Part shown: positions 1 to 10,200 of the stretch, piece after piece
Layout of the letters: the number at the start of each line of letters is the position of its first letter
Numbering within the stretch: position 1 is the first letter of the stretch
Origin: Leptospiraceae bacterium
GTDB taxonomy: Bacteria > Spirochaetota > Leptospiria > Leptospirales > Leptospiraceae
Reading direction: 5' to 3'
Assembly (NCBI GenBank): GCA_024233875.1
Contig: JACKPB010000005.1
Location: forward strand, 258,501-322,500
Length of the DNA stretch: 64,000 bases
Translations under genes and position numbers: made by a program
The notes under the pieces: generated by a model
What the model was told of the DNA's origin: nothing
The model's database searches: none
Seen by the model: the letters and a program-made list of their open reading frames with translations, nothing else

Positions 1-502
1 TGTACATATTCAAATACGCAGCATACTTTCCTGTCTTAGCCATTAGGGAAGCCAATTCCTCATAAAGACTCACTGAAATCGGATCGGTTAGAATGGGAAA
101 TTTTCTCAATAGATCGATTTGTTCGGACTTGGAGAGATACTTTCTTTTAGAAATTTCATGAAACAATTTTTGGAAGGCCAAACGGGATGGAATGCTTTCA
201 AAATCCAATTCTTCTTTTAGAAGAGATTTAGCAATCCCGGAGTGAAAAGAGGATATTTTTTTTCCTGTCAAAACGCTATAGTAATAGACCGGAGCCCTGG
301 ATCTTGTCCCATAATCATAGGATTCATGGTATCTCGCCAGAGCAAATGCTTCCAATCGATTAATCTTTTTTTTGGAATTAAAATTCCGATTGATTTTTTT
401 CCAACTTAAAGTTTTTATATCGTTGTAAATATTCTCATCCGCAAATACTGATACAGTAACGGAGAAAATGAAAAGGGAAAGAATTTTCAAAAACATTGGC
501 AT
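1..502 (-). CDS. Exported protein of unknown function, C-terminus beyond window
   Basis: Reading leftward from position 502, an open frame runs off the window edge, so about 167 N-terminal residues are visible. The start is MPMFLKILSLFIF, a typical signal peptide ending near VFADE; a second ATG six bases on (496) is equally possible and neither has a clear Shine-Dalgarno. The mature part is helical and charged, with segments such as RLEAFALARYHESYDYG and LFHEISKRKYLSKSEQ. This resembles the alpha-helical solenoid in front of lytic transglycosylase domains, but no catalytic motif lies inside the window, so that is only a guess. It is transcribed divergently from the gene at 560 with a 57-bp gap. 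Confidence 0.75.
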   Translation of the reverse strand, partial: MPMFLKILSLFIFSVTVSVFADENIYNDIKTLSWKKINRNFNSKKKINRLEAFALARYHESYDYGTRSRAPVYYYSVLTGKKISSFHSGIAKSLLKEELDFESIPSRLAFQKLFHEISKRKYLSKSEQIDLLRKFPILTDPISVSLYEELASLMAKTGKYAAYLNMY

Positions 503-559
503 AACTTATAAGGACAGAAAAACAAACTTAAATTCATTGCCTATTGTTATTCAAATTTA

Positions 560-1888
560 ATGAAAGAAAATTATACAATCCAAGCAAATTGGGAAGAAAT
601 CACCCTAGTTTCCTATAAATCTAAGGGAAGATCCATCCCCGGGGAAATGAAAGATTCCGATTGGAATCAAAATTCTGACAACACAGAACTTCTCTCTTTA
701 AAATCAGCTCTCAGGGAAATTCTCTCCGATGAAGTTCTCCAACCCTTCCGTCCTATTGAATACATCTACACAGATTTGAGCGGTAACATTCACCTCAAGA
801 CCGGTATGCGTCCCAATAGCCTTTTGTTTCGGGATAGAAAAGACATGCAAAATGTCCCGGCTAGATTCAGCACTACCATTCAATTGATTCTTGATTTTTA
901 TGAATCACAATTTGCCAGAGATGATGAACTTCTCGATTGGCTCACGAATACCCTGCTAAAGATCAATCGCCTTTCCGATCTCATTAAGATCATCAATAAA
1001 TACAAAAATGCCAATGTTCTACCCTTGCATTTCCAGATATTTTTTATTCTGGTTGGTATATTCGACAACAACCTTCAAAACCTCGTATTTTCGGGTGATG
1101 AGGAAAAAATAGAGAACATACTTTATAAATTCAAATTTTTAGAAATCTCCAGACTGGAGAAAAATCGACTGTATGACCTGGTCATGACAGGTGAAAACCC
1201 CGATTTACTCGGAATCCTTTTTTACCTCTTCAATGATACCTTTAGAGGGATACGAAATATTTATTCTGTTTTTGATATCATCAAGGAAAGATTTGATGTT
1301 CTCGAATTGAAAGACAAAAAGGAATTCATCGAGTCCTATAAGGAAACCGGAAATTTACTAAAGACTTTTTTCCTGATGAAAAAAGTATACTCACCTGAGG
1401 AAGTGAAGTCCTGGTTCGCTAAAGAAAAAGAAAAATACGGGAAATCAGAAAGAAATCAGGAGAATTGCTTTCCGGGATACGATGAAACTGAGGACATCAT
1501 CCAAAAGTACAAGTATCTAAAAGTGGAAAAGAAAGCCCATACCCTCTCCCCTTTTGAAATCATTCTTCTTATGAACACATCTTTAGCTCTGCAATTGAAA
1601 AATGAAATTCTCTCTATCCATGATATCCATTCCAATTCCTACATCACGAATCGGGCATTGGCTGTTTTGAACTTTTTTGAAATGGATTATAAGAAATTCC
1701 TACTCTATCTGGAACGATCGGGAAGCCTGAAAAATCACTCTGAATGTCTCTATCTGAAAGCCATAGCCTATTTGGAACTCGGATACAGAAGTGAGGCTTA
1801 CAAAATCCTCTCCATTTTAAATCAATACTTTCCGGATGCTACTGTAATAAAAGAATCCTTAAAACGCATAGATCCTATCAAAGCCTAG
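560..1888 (+). CDS. Hypothetical cytoplasmic protein with TPR-like C-terminus
   Basis: This 442-residue protein has no signal peptide or membrane segment. The N-terminal ~110 residues are a mixed alpha/beta region including PIEYIYTDLSGNIHLKTG; the rest is strongly helical. The last ~60 residues (ECLYLKAIAYLELGYRSEAY) look like one or two tetratricopeptide repeats, suggesting protein-protein contacts. No ribosome binding site is obvious before the ATG. It ends three bases before the convergent stop of the next gene. I do not recognise a named family. Confidence 0.8.
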   Translation: MKENYTIQANWEEITLVSYKSKGRSIPGEMKDSDWNQNSDNTELLSLKSALREILSDEVLQPFRPIEYIYTDLSGNIHLKTGMRPNSLLFRDRKDMQNVPARFSTTIQLILDFYESQFARDDELLDWLTNTLLKINRLSDLIKIINKYKNANVLPLHFQIFFILVGIFDNNLQNLVFSGDEEKIENILYKFKFLEISRLEKNRLYDLVMTGENPDLLGILFYLFNDTFRGIRNIYSVFDIIKERFDVLELKDKKEFIESYKETGNLLKTFFLMKKVYSPEEVKSWFAKEKEKYGKSERNQENCFPGYDETEDIIQKYKYLKVEKKAHTLSPFEIILLMNTSLALQLKNEILSIHDIHSNSYITNRALAVLNFFEMDYKKFLLYLERSGSLKNHSECLYLKAIAYLELGYRSEAYKILSILNQYFPDATVIKESLKRIDPIKA

Positions 1889-1891
1889 ATC

Positions 1892-3583
1892 TCAATAAGG
1901 TATCTTTTTGAGTTTGTCAATAGCCAGATAGAGAATTTTTTCGATGGCCTTTCTGGGTTGATCTGATTTCACCCTAGTCAATAAATTTCTTAATTTTGAT
2001 TCTACCGAATTGTAATCCGGGGCAAAACCGAAAGTTGTCAATATATGAGGCCACCCGGTTTTCAATACTTGAATCACTTCGGGAGGTTGGTTTCGCAACT
2101 CTTTAATGCTTCGATCTAAAAATGCCTTGGTCTTGTCCAGATGCAAAATCCGGGATCTTAGCTTCTTTAATGAATCCACACTTATATCAGACTTGGATGC
2201 AATATTTTGAAAATAAGAGTTCCAATCCACTTTCATTCCACCCATTTCTTTGGAAAGATTGGTCCGGATAGAAACATAAGACTTTTCAAGAGTACCTAAG
2301 GTCTTTAACCATTGATTGTAGCCCTGAATGTCGTTTTGTGATTTGAATTGAAATATCTTTTTGTTGAGATCCGAGTACATTTGAAAATTGAACCTTTCGG
2401 AATGATCGATAGGCTTTTTTTCCGGAACTAATTTGAGTTTGGGTGGATCAAGAACAGGTTGTGGGGGGGGAGGTGCCGGTTTGGACTCCACTACAATATC
2501 ATCAATTCCGGCGAGCAAATCATCTTCCGGTTCCATTTCTTCTGTATCCGGAGTCTCCTCATCCTCATCTTCTTCTATAGGGAGAGCCTGAACCTGTGGT
2601 TTTGTTAGGATATCATCCAAAATACCTGTTGCGTCCACTTCTACTTTTTGAGGTTCAGGAGAGGAAGCAGGTTCATCATCAGAAAGATCCAAATCGTCTA
2701 CATCATCCAGAAGACCTTTTTCCTTAGGAGGTGGTTGGGAAGTTTCCTCATTCAAATCTAAGTCATCTATATCATCCAGAATTCCCGCTTGTTTCACGGG
2801 GGCTTCCTTTTCCGGAATTGATGGCATGGGCAGGAGTTCTTCTTCTTTGAGTTCTAATTTTTCTCCTGTGAAGGAGTCACCAAATGTATCGACGATTTCT
2901 TTTAGAATGGATATTTCTATTTGGAGAGGAGGCTGAACCTTTTTGGCTACCGGTTGGGAAACTCCTCCGGGAGTCTCAACTGAATCTTCTTCAACTAATG
3001 ATGTTGCCGGTTTTTTTCTACCGGGAGTGGATGGTGGAGGTTCTGCTGCGATCTTATCCTGCTCTTCTTTCATTTCAGCCAGAAGACCTACAGGTTTTGT
3101 GATCGTACCTGTTTTCATGTGTTCAACGACAAGAAGACCGTCTTTCATGATAAATCTGGAACCAAAAGGAAAGATTTCTCCGATCTTTACTTCGATTTCT
3201 TCACAAATGCTTGAAAAATCATCTCTTTTGGCGAGCTTTTCTAATTCCTGAGCTTCTAGTTTGTTTTGCACTTTTGTGAGTACAGTCATAAAGTTCAGGT
3301 TTAAGAATTCTGTGAGAGTAGGTTGATTGGTTTTCAGGGTCTGAGCGAATGTGTTTACATTTTCAAAGAAATGGTCCGTTTTTTTAACATTCTGAACCAT
3401 AAAATTTTTGAGGGTTTTGTAGATGTCGTCTTTTTCTCCCTGAGGAACCGTCAGTTTCTCATTGATGAACATCTGAAAAATCTGAAGATGGGCATGGTAG
3501 TACGTTAAGAATTCACCATATTGGGTGAATTGGTATCCACCTCCCGGTACTTTTTCTATGACCTTTTTCTCTGCTTCAACCAT
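1892..3583 (-). CDS. Acidic proline-rich repeat protein, function unknown
   Basis: A 563-residue protein with three parts. Residues 1-~235 are helical, with no signal peptide. Residues ~235-385 are disordered, acidic and proline-rich, and carry a repeated motif: GILDDIDDLDLNEE, GLLDDVDDLDLSDDE, GILDDILTKP and LLAGIDDIVVES. Residues ~390-563 are again helical and basic. The repeated LDD(I/V)DDLDL peptide looks like a short linear docking motif presented several times on a flexible linker, which is inference. No catalytic signature is visible. Codon use is like its neighbours. Confidence 0.85.
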   Translation of the reverse strand: MVEAEKKVIEKVPGGGYQFTQYGEFLTYYHAHLQIFQMFINEKLTVPQGEKDDIYKTLKNFMVQNVKKTDHFFENVNTFAQTLKTNQPTLTEFLNLNFMTVLTKVQNKLEAQELEKLAKRDDFSSICEEIEVKIGEIFPFGSRFIMKDGLLVVEHMKTGTITKPVGLLAEMKEEQDKIAAEPPPSTPGRKKPATSLVEEDSVETPGGVSQPVAKKVQPPLQIEISILKEIVDTFGDSFTGEKLELKEEELLPMPSIPEKEAPVKQAGILDDIDDLDLNEETSQPPPKEKGLLDDVDDLDLSDDEPASSPEPQKVEVDATGILDDILTKPQVQALPIEEDEDEETPDTEEMEPEDDLLAGIDDIVVESKPAPPPPQPVLDPPKLKLVPEKKPIDHSERFNFQMYSDLNKKIFQFKSQNDIQGYNQWLKTLGTLEKSYVSIRTNLSKEMGGMKVDWNSYFQNIASKSDISVDSLKKLRSRILHLDKTKAFLDRSIKELRNQPPEVIQVLKTGWPHILTTFGFAPDYNSVESKLRNLLTRVKSDQPRKAIEKILYLAIDKLKKIPY

Positions 3584-3703
3584 TCGCTACTCTCAAACCT
3601 TTTTTTAATCATCGACCGAATTTTAAATCTGTGACAGGGAAAAGGTAAAAAATCATTTGAATTTTCCCCGGGATAGTTACTTATTTATTTCTTAGAGGAC
3701 TCA

Positions 3704-4057
3704 CTATTTTTGGGATGCGGCTCCAAATTCTAGTAAAATTTTCTCTATCTTTTTGAATTTCATTTTTCTTGCGTAATCCAATGCGCTGTTTCCATCTCTA
3801 TCTTTTGTATTGATATTTGCTGAGGCACCGTGGAGGAAAAGTAGATTCACAATTTCTTCATTCCCGGATATCACAGCATACATCAGTGGAGTCCTACGGA
3901 AGTAGTCTTTGGAGTTGACCGATGCCCCCTGCTGGAGAGCCTTCTTTACATGCTGAAGGTATCCCTTTTCAGTGCTAAAAAGCAGGTAATCGTTTGCAGA
4001 ATTGTCAGCGGTCAGTACAAAAGAGAAAAAAATCGATATCAAAAGAAAAGAACGCAG
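3704..4057 (-). CDS. Small exported ankyrin-repeat protein, probable CTG start
   Basis: Two to three ankyrin repeats are clear: DYLLFSTEKGYLQHVKKAL, then RRTPLMYAVISGNEEIVNLL, then DGNSALDYARKMKFKKIEK. There is no ATG. A TTG at 4042 gives 112 residues, but the only good Shine-Dalgarno (GGGAGG at 4063-4068) sits 5 bases before an in-frame CTG at 4057. Starting there gives LRSFLLISIFFSFVLTA, a much better signal peptide with a basic N-terminus. I therefore prefer CTG 4057. The protein would act in the periplasm, probably as a small binding protein or inhibitor. An in-frame stop lies just upstream at about 4081. Confidence 0.7.
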   Translation of the reverse strand: MRSFLLISIFFSFVLTADNSANDYLLFSTEKGYLQHVKKALQQGASVNSKDYFRRTPLMYAVISGNEEIVNLLFLHGASANINTKDRDGNSALDYARKMKFKKIEKILLEFGAASQK

Positions 4058-4238
4058 TTTTGCCTCCCGAAGAATACTCTAATGAGCATCAAGAATCATA
4101 TCTTTAATTTACTTTTCATAGTATTTTCTTTATTGTTCTAAATTCAATCGCAAAAAATGAAAAAGTACTATTAGTGATTTCCATTTTTTCAGATTGAATA
4201 GAATTGGAAATTCAGAAAATCTATTCTAAACGGATAAA

Positions 4239-7200
4239 ATGAGAAAACCGAAATTCAATCGAACCAAGAAATTCTGTAGCTATTTGATTTTTTCACTTAT
4301 TTTAGGTATCTTTTCGGTAAATTGCATAAGTACAGGAAAGTCAAAAAAAAGTGATCAGGCCAATTTTGATTATAAAAGTATTACCAAAAATTATTTCAAT
4401 CCCAATACCCAGCATCCCCTACCCCTGACCGTCAAAAAGGGAACCAATACATATCCAGGAGTTTCCGGAAGCAAAAATATACTCTTATACACGACTAATT
4501 TCAAAGGGAATTATGACATTTGGTTAAGGGACCTCGAAAGCTCGATTTCCCTTCCTATTACCAACCATCCATCTCCGGAATACAAACCGGCTGTGAGTCC
4601 GGATGGAAAAAAATTAATTTATGTTTCCGAAGAGTTGGATTCTTCCGGTGACCTGGTTCTTATGGAATTGGACAGTGATACAATCATTGACTCCAGCCTA
4701 TCGGGGAAAGAATATGATCCCCCACCAGTCAAATTTCTCACAAACCCCGACAGGACTGATTCATTTATAGATACAGATCCCATATTTTTACCGGATGGGG
4801 AAACCATTGTATTTTCATCCGATAGACTCTCACCGGGTACTATCAACCTGGTAAAAATGAATTTGAAGTCTCCGGAAACCTTAGAACTTCTTACCCGGGA
4901 AGGTGGAAGTGCTGCCTTTCCTTCTTTTGATGGAAGGTCTTTGGTTTATCTCTCTTACCGGGACAACGAATTTGGTGAAATCTATAGAATGGATTTGCTC
5001 AGCAGAACAGAAGAGAGGATCACCCATGATTCTTATATAGATTTGAGTCCATCTTTATCTATTGATGGCAACTCCCTATACTTTTCCAGTATCCGAAAAG
5101 ATACCAATTCGGACAAGGTCTTGGATGAAAGAGATATATCGAGAATTGTTAGGTATGATTTCAATGAAAAAAAAGAATTCTATCTTACTCCCGAAAGTTA
5201 CTCTGCCTTTGAATCAAAATTCACTTTATTCAATGGAGGTTCCCTCCTCTACTCCGCCTCACTCTACAATGCGATCAATATCTATTTCCTTCCTCCGATG
5301 GGTGCCATTCCGAAAACAGATTCGATATCCGAACAATATGAACTAATAAAAAGATACGATGAATTGCAACCCGAAGAAGTATTTGATCTTGCAATAGATT
5401 CGCTGTACTACTATTTTTCTAAAGATAAATTATTTTCAATCTATGATGCTAAAACTAATAGTTTGAAGTTGGACTCATTAAAGAGAAAGCGATCGACAGA
5501 AAGATACAGAGAGTATTTGCAAAAATTCTCAGAAAAACAGGAACCTATCTATCGGGCTTATTTCACCCGCACAATTCAGGAAAAATCACACGACAGTATC
5601 ATAAATCAACTCAATAAAATTCTCGCACTAGTTCCTCCTACAGAAACCCAAATCCAAGGATCCATACTCGAACTAATCGCTGATGAATATCTCAATAAGA
5701 AAAAAATAGTAGATGTGCTCAAGGTCTACAATAAAATATTGAATGAGATTCCGGACTATTACAATTCCAATTTCATAAAGATTCAAATGGGAAAATTGGG
5801 TTTCCCGGGAAAAGAGCCCCGGCTTCCATTTGTTTATTTTGATATCATAGAATCTCCCCAAACTTCAGTTACAGATAGAATCACAGCACTCAATGATATA
5901 AGAAATTCAATTACCAATAATAAAAACTTTTCCGAAATCATTCGGTTTTGTGACGAACTTCTTTCAGTAAACCAGATAGATGAAAAATCACCCGTTCTCT
6001 TTGATTTGATTCGCTACATCAAAGCAGAAGCCCTGTCTGAGGGAAAGATGTTTGCACAGAGCAATGCACTTCTCGATCAATTCATGAAACCCAATCCGGT
6101 GATTGATCCTATTTGCGAAATTTTACCCTCCTGTGTTCAAAAAATGCCCTGTGAAAATGATTCCACATGCTTACGGATGCATCTATTGAAATCCAAAAAC
6201 TTTGAAAATATGGGAAAAGTAAATGAGTTCTTCGAAGAGTTGAAAATTTACCTCCTGGGATATGATCCCAAATTAAAAGTAGAAATAGATAAATCAGAAG
6301 TGGAAAAGAATTTTAGGTATTTTGAACTCAGAGCCAGAGAGCACGAAAGCAAAGGAAATCTTCAGGCAGCATCCTTTCACCATTTTTACAATACAGAAAA
6401 CATGTATCTCCTGAAAAAAAAGAATCTCTATGTCGATTCTCTGTACAAAAATTATGGAGTATACTATCAAAAGCAAATGGTGGATACCATTCTGAGATAT
6501 GGACTCTCCCAGGCTGAAGAAGAAAAATTAAAAGTATACAATAGAATCAATGTTTTGAATAAGAATGAAGGGAATGTTGTCTCGACTACATCTAAAGTAT
6601 TTACTTTTATTCTGGACAATCCGATCACAAGAAATTTCAAAGATTATTTGGATCTGAGAAATCTGGAATCCTCAACCATACTGGGAAAACCCGGAGCACC
6701 GGATGATGCTATTGCTCTTCTCAATGCTCATTTCAAACAGAGTCGACCGAGGGCAAGACCTGTACTGTATCTGGCCTCTCTTTACGGCTATGCATACTTC
6801 CTGATTTCGAGAGGGGTGATCAATGAGACACATTATAGATCTAAAAAAATTCTCACCCGAAAAAGAAAAGAGGAAATATTTAAAGATTTTAAGTCTGCAG
6901 AACAGGAACTCAAATGGATTATTTTTGCTGATCAGGAATACTCGGAAGCCTATCAACTCCTCGGCTGGCTCTATCAATATCTTGACAATTCTAAAAATTT
7001 AAAAAATGATTCAGATATCACTGAAGGTGAAGTTCATTCTGTTTTGTATGAAAAATATTTTTCAGGAAAACACATTGAAGAAAACATTGATATATATCAG
7101 CAGATCCTAACCTTCCTCGGAAATGATTCCAATGAAAAAACTCTTTCCGACCTAAATCTTAACCTGGCGAATAATTACTTTTACTTAAAAAATTATGGTA

Positions 7201-10200
7201 AGGCCAGAGACCATTACGGAAATGTAGAAAAGTTTGGTGAAAAAATAAATCCGGAATATCATTTTGAAAACTATAAACAAAAAGCTCAGTTTCATTTCAA
7301 TTATGCGAAATCCTTAATTTATTTAGGAGAATATGAAAAAGCTATCGGAGAACTACGGAAGGTTTATGACATTTACTACAAAAACGAGTTTCTGAGCACT
7401 ACCCGAATCCTCTCCGAAATGGAAAGGATAGCCGATGATATACCCGTCGAAGAAAAACTTACAATCATTCAGAGCATAATAGGTCTTTCACAGATCGAAA
7501 TCGGAGAGTACAATCTTGCAATATTTTCACTCACCAAAGCACTTTCTCTAAACCGAGAAAAAGAATACATAAAGAATATAAATTTATTCAATGCACTTGC
7601 TTTTTCCTATTATAAGAATGGAGATCTGAACGAAGCCTACAAATACATTAAAAAGAGCCAGAGAGAATACAAAGACAAATATGATTCAAAATTCAGTAGC
7701 TATCTAAATAGATTAGACTTTTGGAATATTATTTTACCCGAAAAAATACGTATCATCGGAGAGGGAAGATTTCCGGGGGAATTTCCTGTCGAATTTCAAT
7801 ATTTATTTTCTACCGGAATTGAACTTGGAGTTCTGGAAGAAAATGAAGAGTACAATCGTATCAATAAACTCATCGATCTAAGAAAAGATTATATCTATTC
7901 TTATAGATTGAATAAGACCTCGGTAGGAATAAGAATTCTAAATAACGATGAAAATCTTAGAGCAAACATTCTCTATCGATCCGGAAAATACAAAGAATCC
8001 TATGAACACTATAAAGAATTACTTTCTATTCACAACAAAGACTGGAAAATTCAAAAAAGAGCCTTATTTTCATTATTTAGAATTATTGAAGAAGGAGAAA
8101 TTTCCAAAGAAACTATCCATACATATCTGAAATCTGAGTTAGACAATACGATTCGTTTTAAATCAATCGAATTGCATGAATGCTTTCATTCCACCCCCGC
8201 ATCCAATATGAAGGAAAATATATCCGGCATAAATAAAGATTGTGAAATCAAATTCAATAAAGAGTACAGGGATTATGAATCTATTTTAGCTTATCTCTAC
8301 TACTATATGGGGAATAATCAAAGAGAACTGGGATATGAAACAAGTGCGATTTATTTTTTTAGTTTATCTAATTATTTAATCAATCATACTAATGGGTATG
8401 CACCGGATATGGAATTTCTACCCGAAGATCCATTTCTAAAATCCGAGCGATTGACTCTGGTAAACAATAGAATAGAAATAACAAATGCACTTAAGAGTGA
8501 TGAATCAGTACTACAACCCATTGACAATTACAATCAAATTTCAAATGAATTGAAATCGAGGGAAGATACTTTCCGTTCATATTTAAAATACATTCAATAC
8601 CACTATTTGAATGGTGAATATTTTGATGTACTTGCATATTACAAAAAATGGATACCTTACACAGAAGATCCCTATCTTCTGAGTCGTCTTAAAGACACTG
8701 AGATTAAAACAATATTTGAAATTATGAAATCTACCGCTCTTGCTGAAAAAAGATATCAATTCATTCCATTTTTTGAAGAGATTAAAAATAGTCTTCTGGT
8801 AGAAAAAAATTATTTGAAACACAATCTTCAATATTCTGATTCTAAGTTATATTCAATAAATAATGACCTCCGTGATACATTTAGTGAAATTTCCGGGCTT
8901 TATAAAACTTATTTGTACCTAATGAATAATAGAAAAGAAACAGAACCTATCATTCACGAAATCAATAAAAAAGTAAAAATCTACAATCAAAAGAAGAAAG
9001 AATTTATAGAAATCGATCCCCTGAAAGAATACCTCTTCGGAGTAAACTTAGAAAGACTTGAAGTGGGCATTAAGAAATCATATTTTAATAAAATTTTGGT
9101 TTTTACACCTTTAGGGTCAGGAATTCTTTATTCGGTTTTTCAAAAATCAAAATTTACTTCAAAATACTTTCATTCTGAAAATGAACTTTCGGATTTTCAA
9201 AAAAATGTCATTGAAGAGTTAGATCTCTCCACCGAAGGAACATCATTTATTGTAGTACATGGGAAATTAATCAATAAAGAATTTTTGGATTTTCTTTCGA
9301 ATTCAAAATCTGATCTTGAACTTTCCTTCAGTATCCGTCACCAACAGGTAGACACTGAAAGTCTCACCAGTATCAAAGCGATTACACTCCTGGAAGGCGA
9401 GAAAGCAAAGACAGGTAGGTACTATGAAAAATCAGAGATTCAGGATACAGATCTATTGATTGGAAAGCTCTTTAATGTTACAGACAATCATCTATTTGGA
9501 GAATCCAGAAAAGGCTATATCAGGATTAAAGACCTACTGGAAAACAAACACCAAATCCAGGGAATCATAATTGCCCCCGAAAATAATTACGATTATGATT
9601 TGTATGATAAGCTATTTTTGATTTTAAAATCTACGGGAATTAAAGATGTAGGAATCGATTCCATTACTGATTTGAAGAATTTTGACTTTAAAAGTATTGC
9701 ACTGAAAACAGGAGGCACTGTCAATTTTCTATCAGAAGAGAATCCAGAATTAGCTATTCATTTAAAGAATCAGGCAATTCAATTTGAAAGAGACGGTGAT
9801 TTTGTAGAAGCGATAGATAAGATAAACAGAGCCGAAAATGCAGTCAATTCATCCAAAAATCCTGATATTTATTTTGAAATAAAACTTATCGAAGCTCGAA
9901 TCAAAACAAGGAATTATGATTCTAAAGAAGAATTTTATTTCTATAAAAAATTATTAAAGTTATATGAAGAAAACATTGAAAAGAAATTACTAATATACAA
10001 TTCTCTTCTCAAATATTGCTATACATATTATAATCTTTCCTCCTGTGATTCTCATTATCTGGATTACTCAAAATATTTATTATTAAAAACAGTCAGTAGC
10101 CTGGACAGAAAGAAATACTACAGAGAATTGAAAGTTTATCGTGAAATCATCAGAGAAAAAAACAAAAGCATTCCTGAGATGATCGAAAAAGCTAAACCTG

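Noticed and set aside
2884..3251. Plus-strand ORFs inside the acidic repeat gene
   Set aside because: They are shadows of a proline/acid-rich frame.
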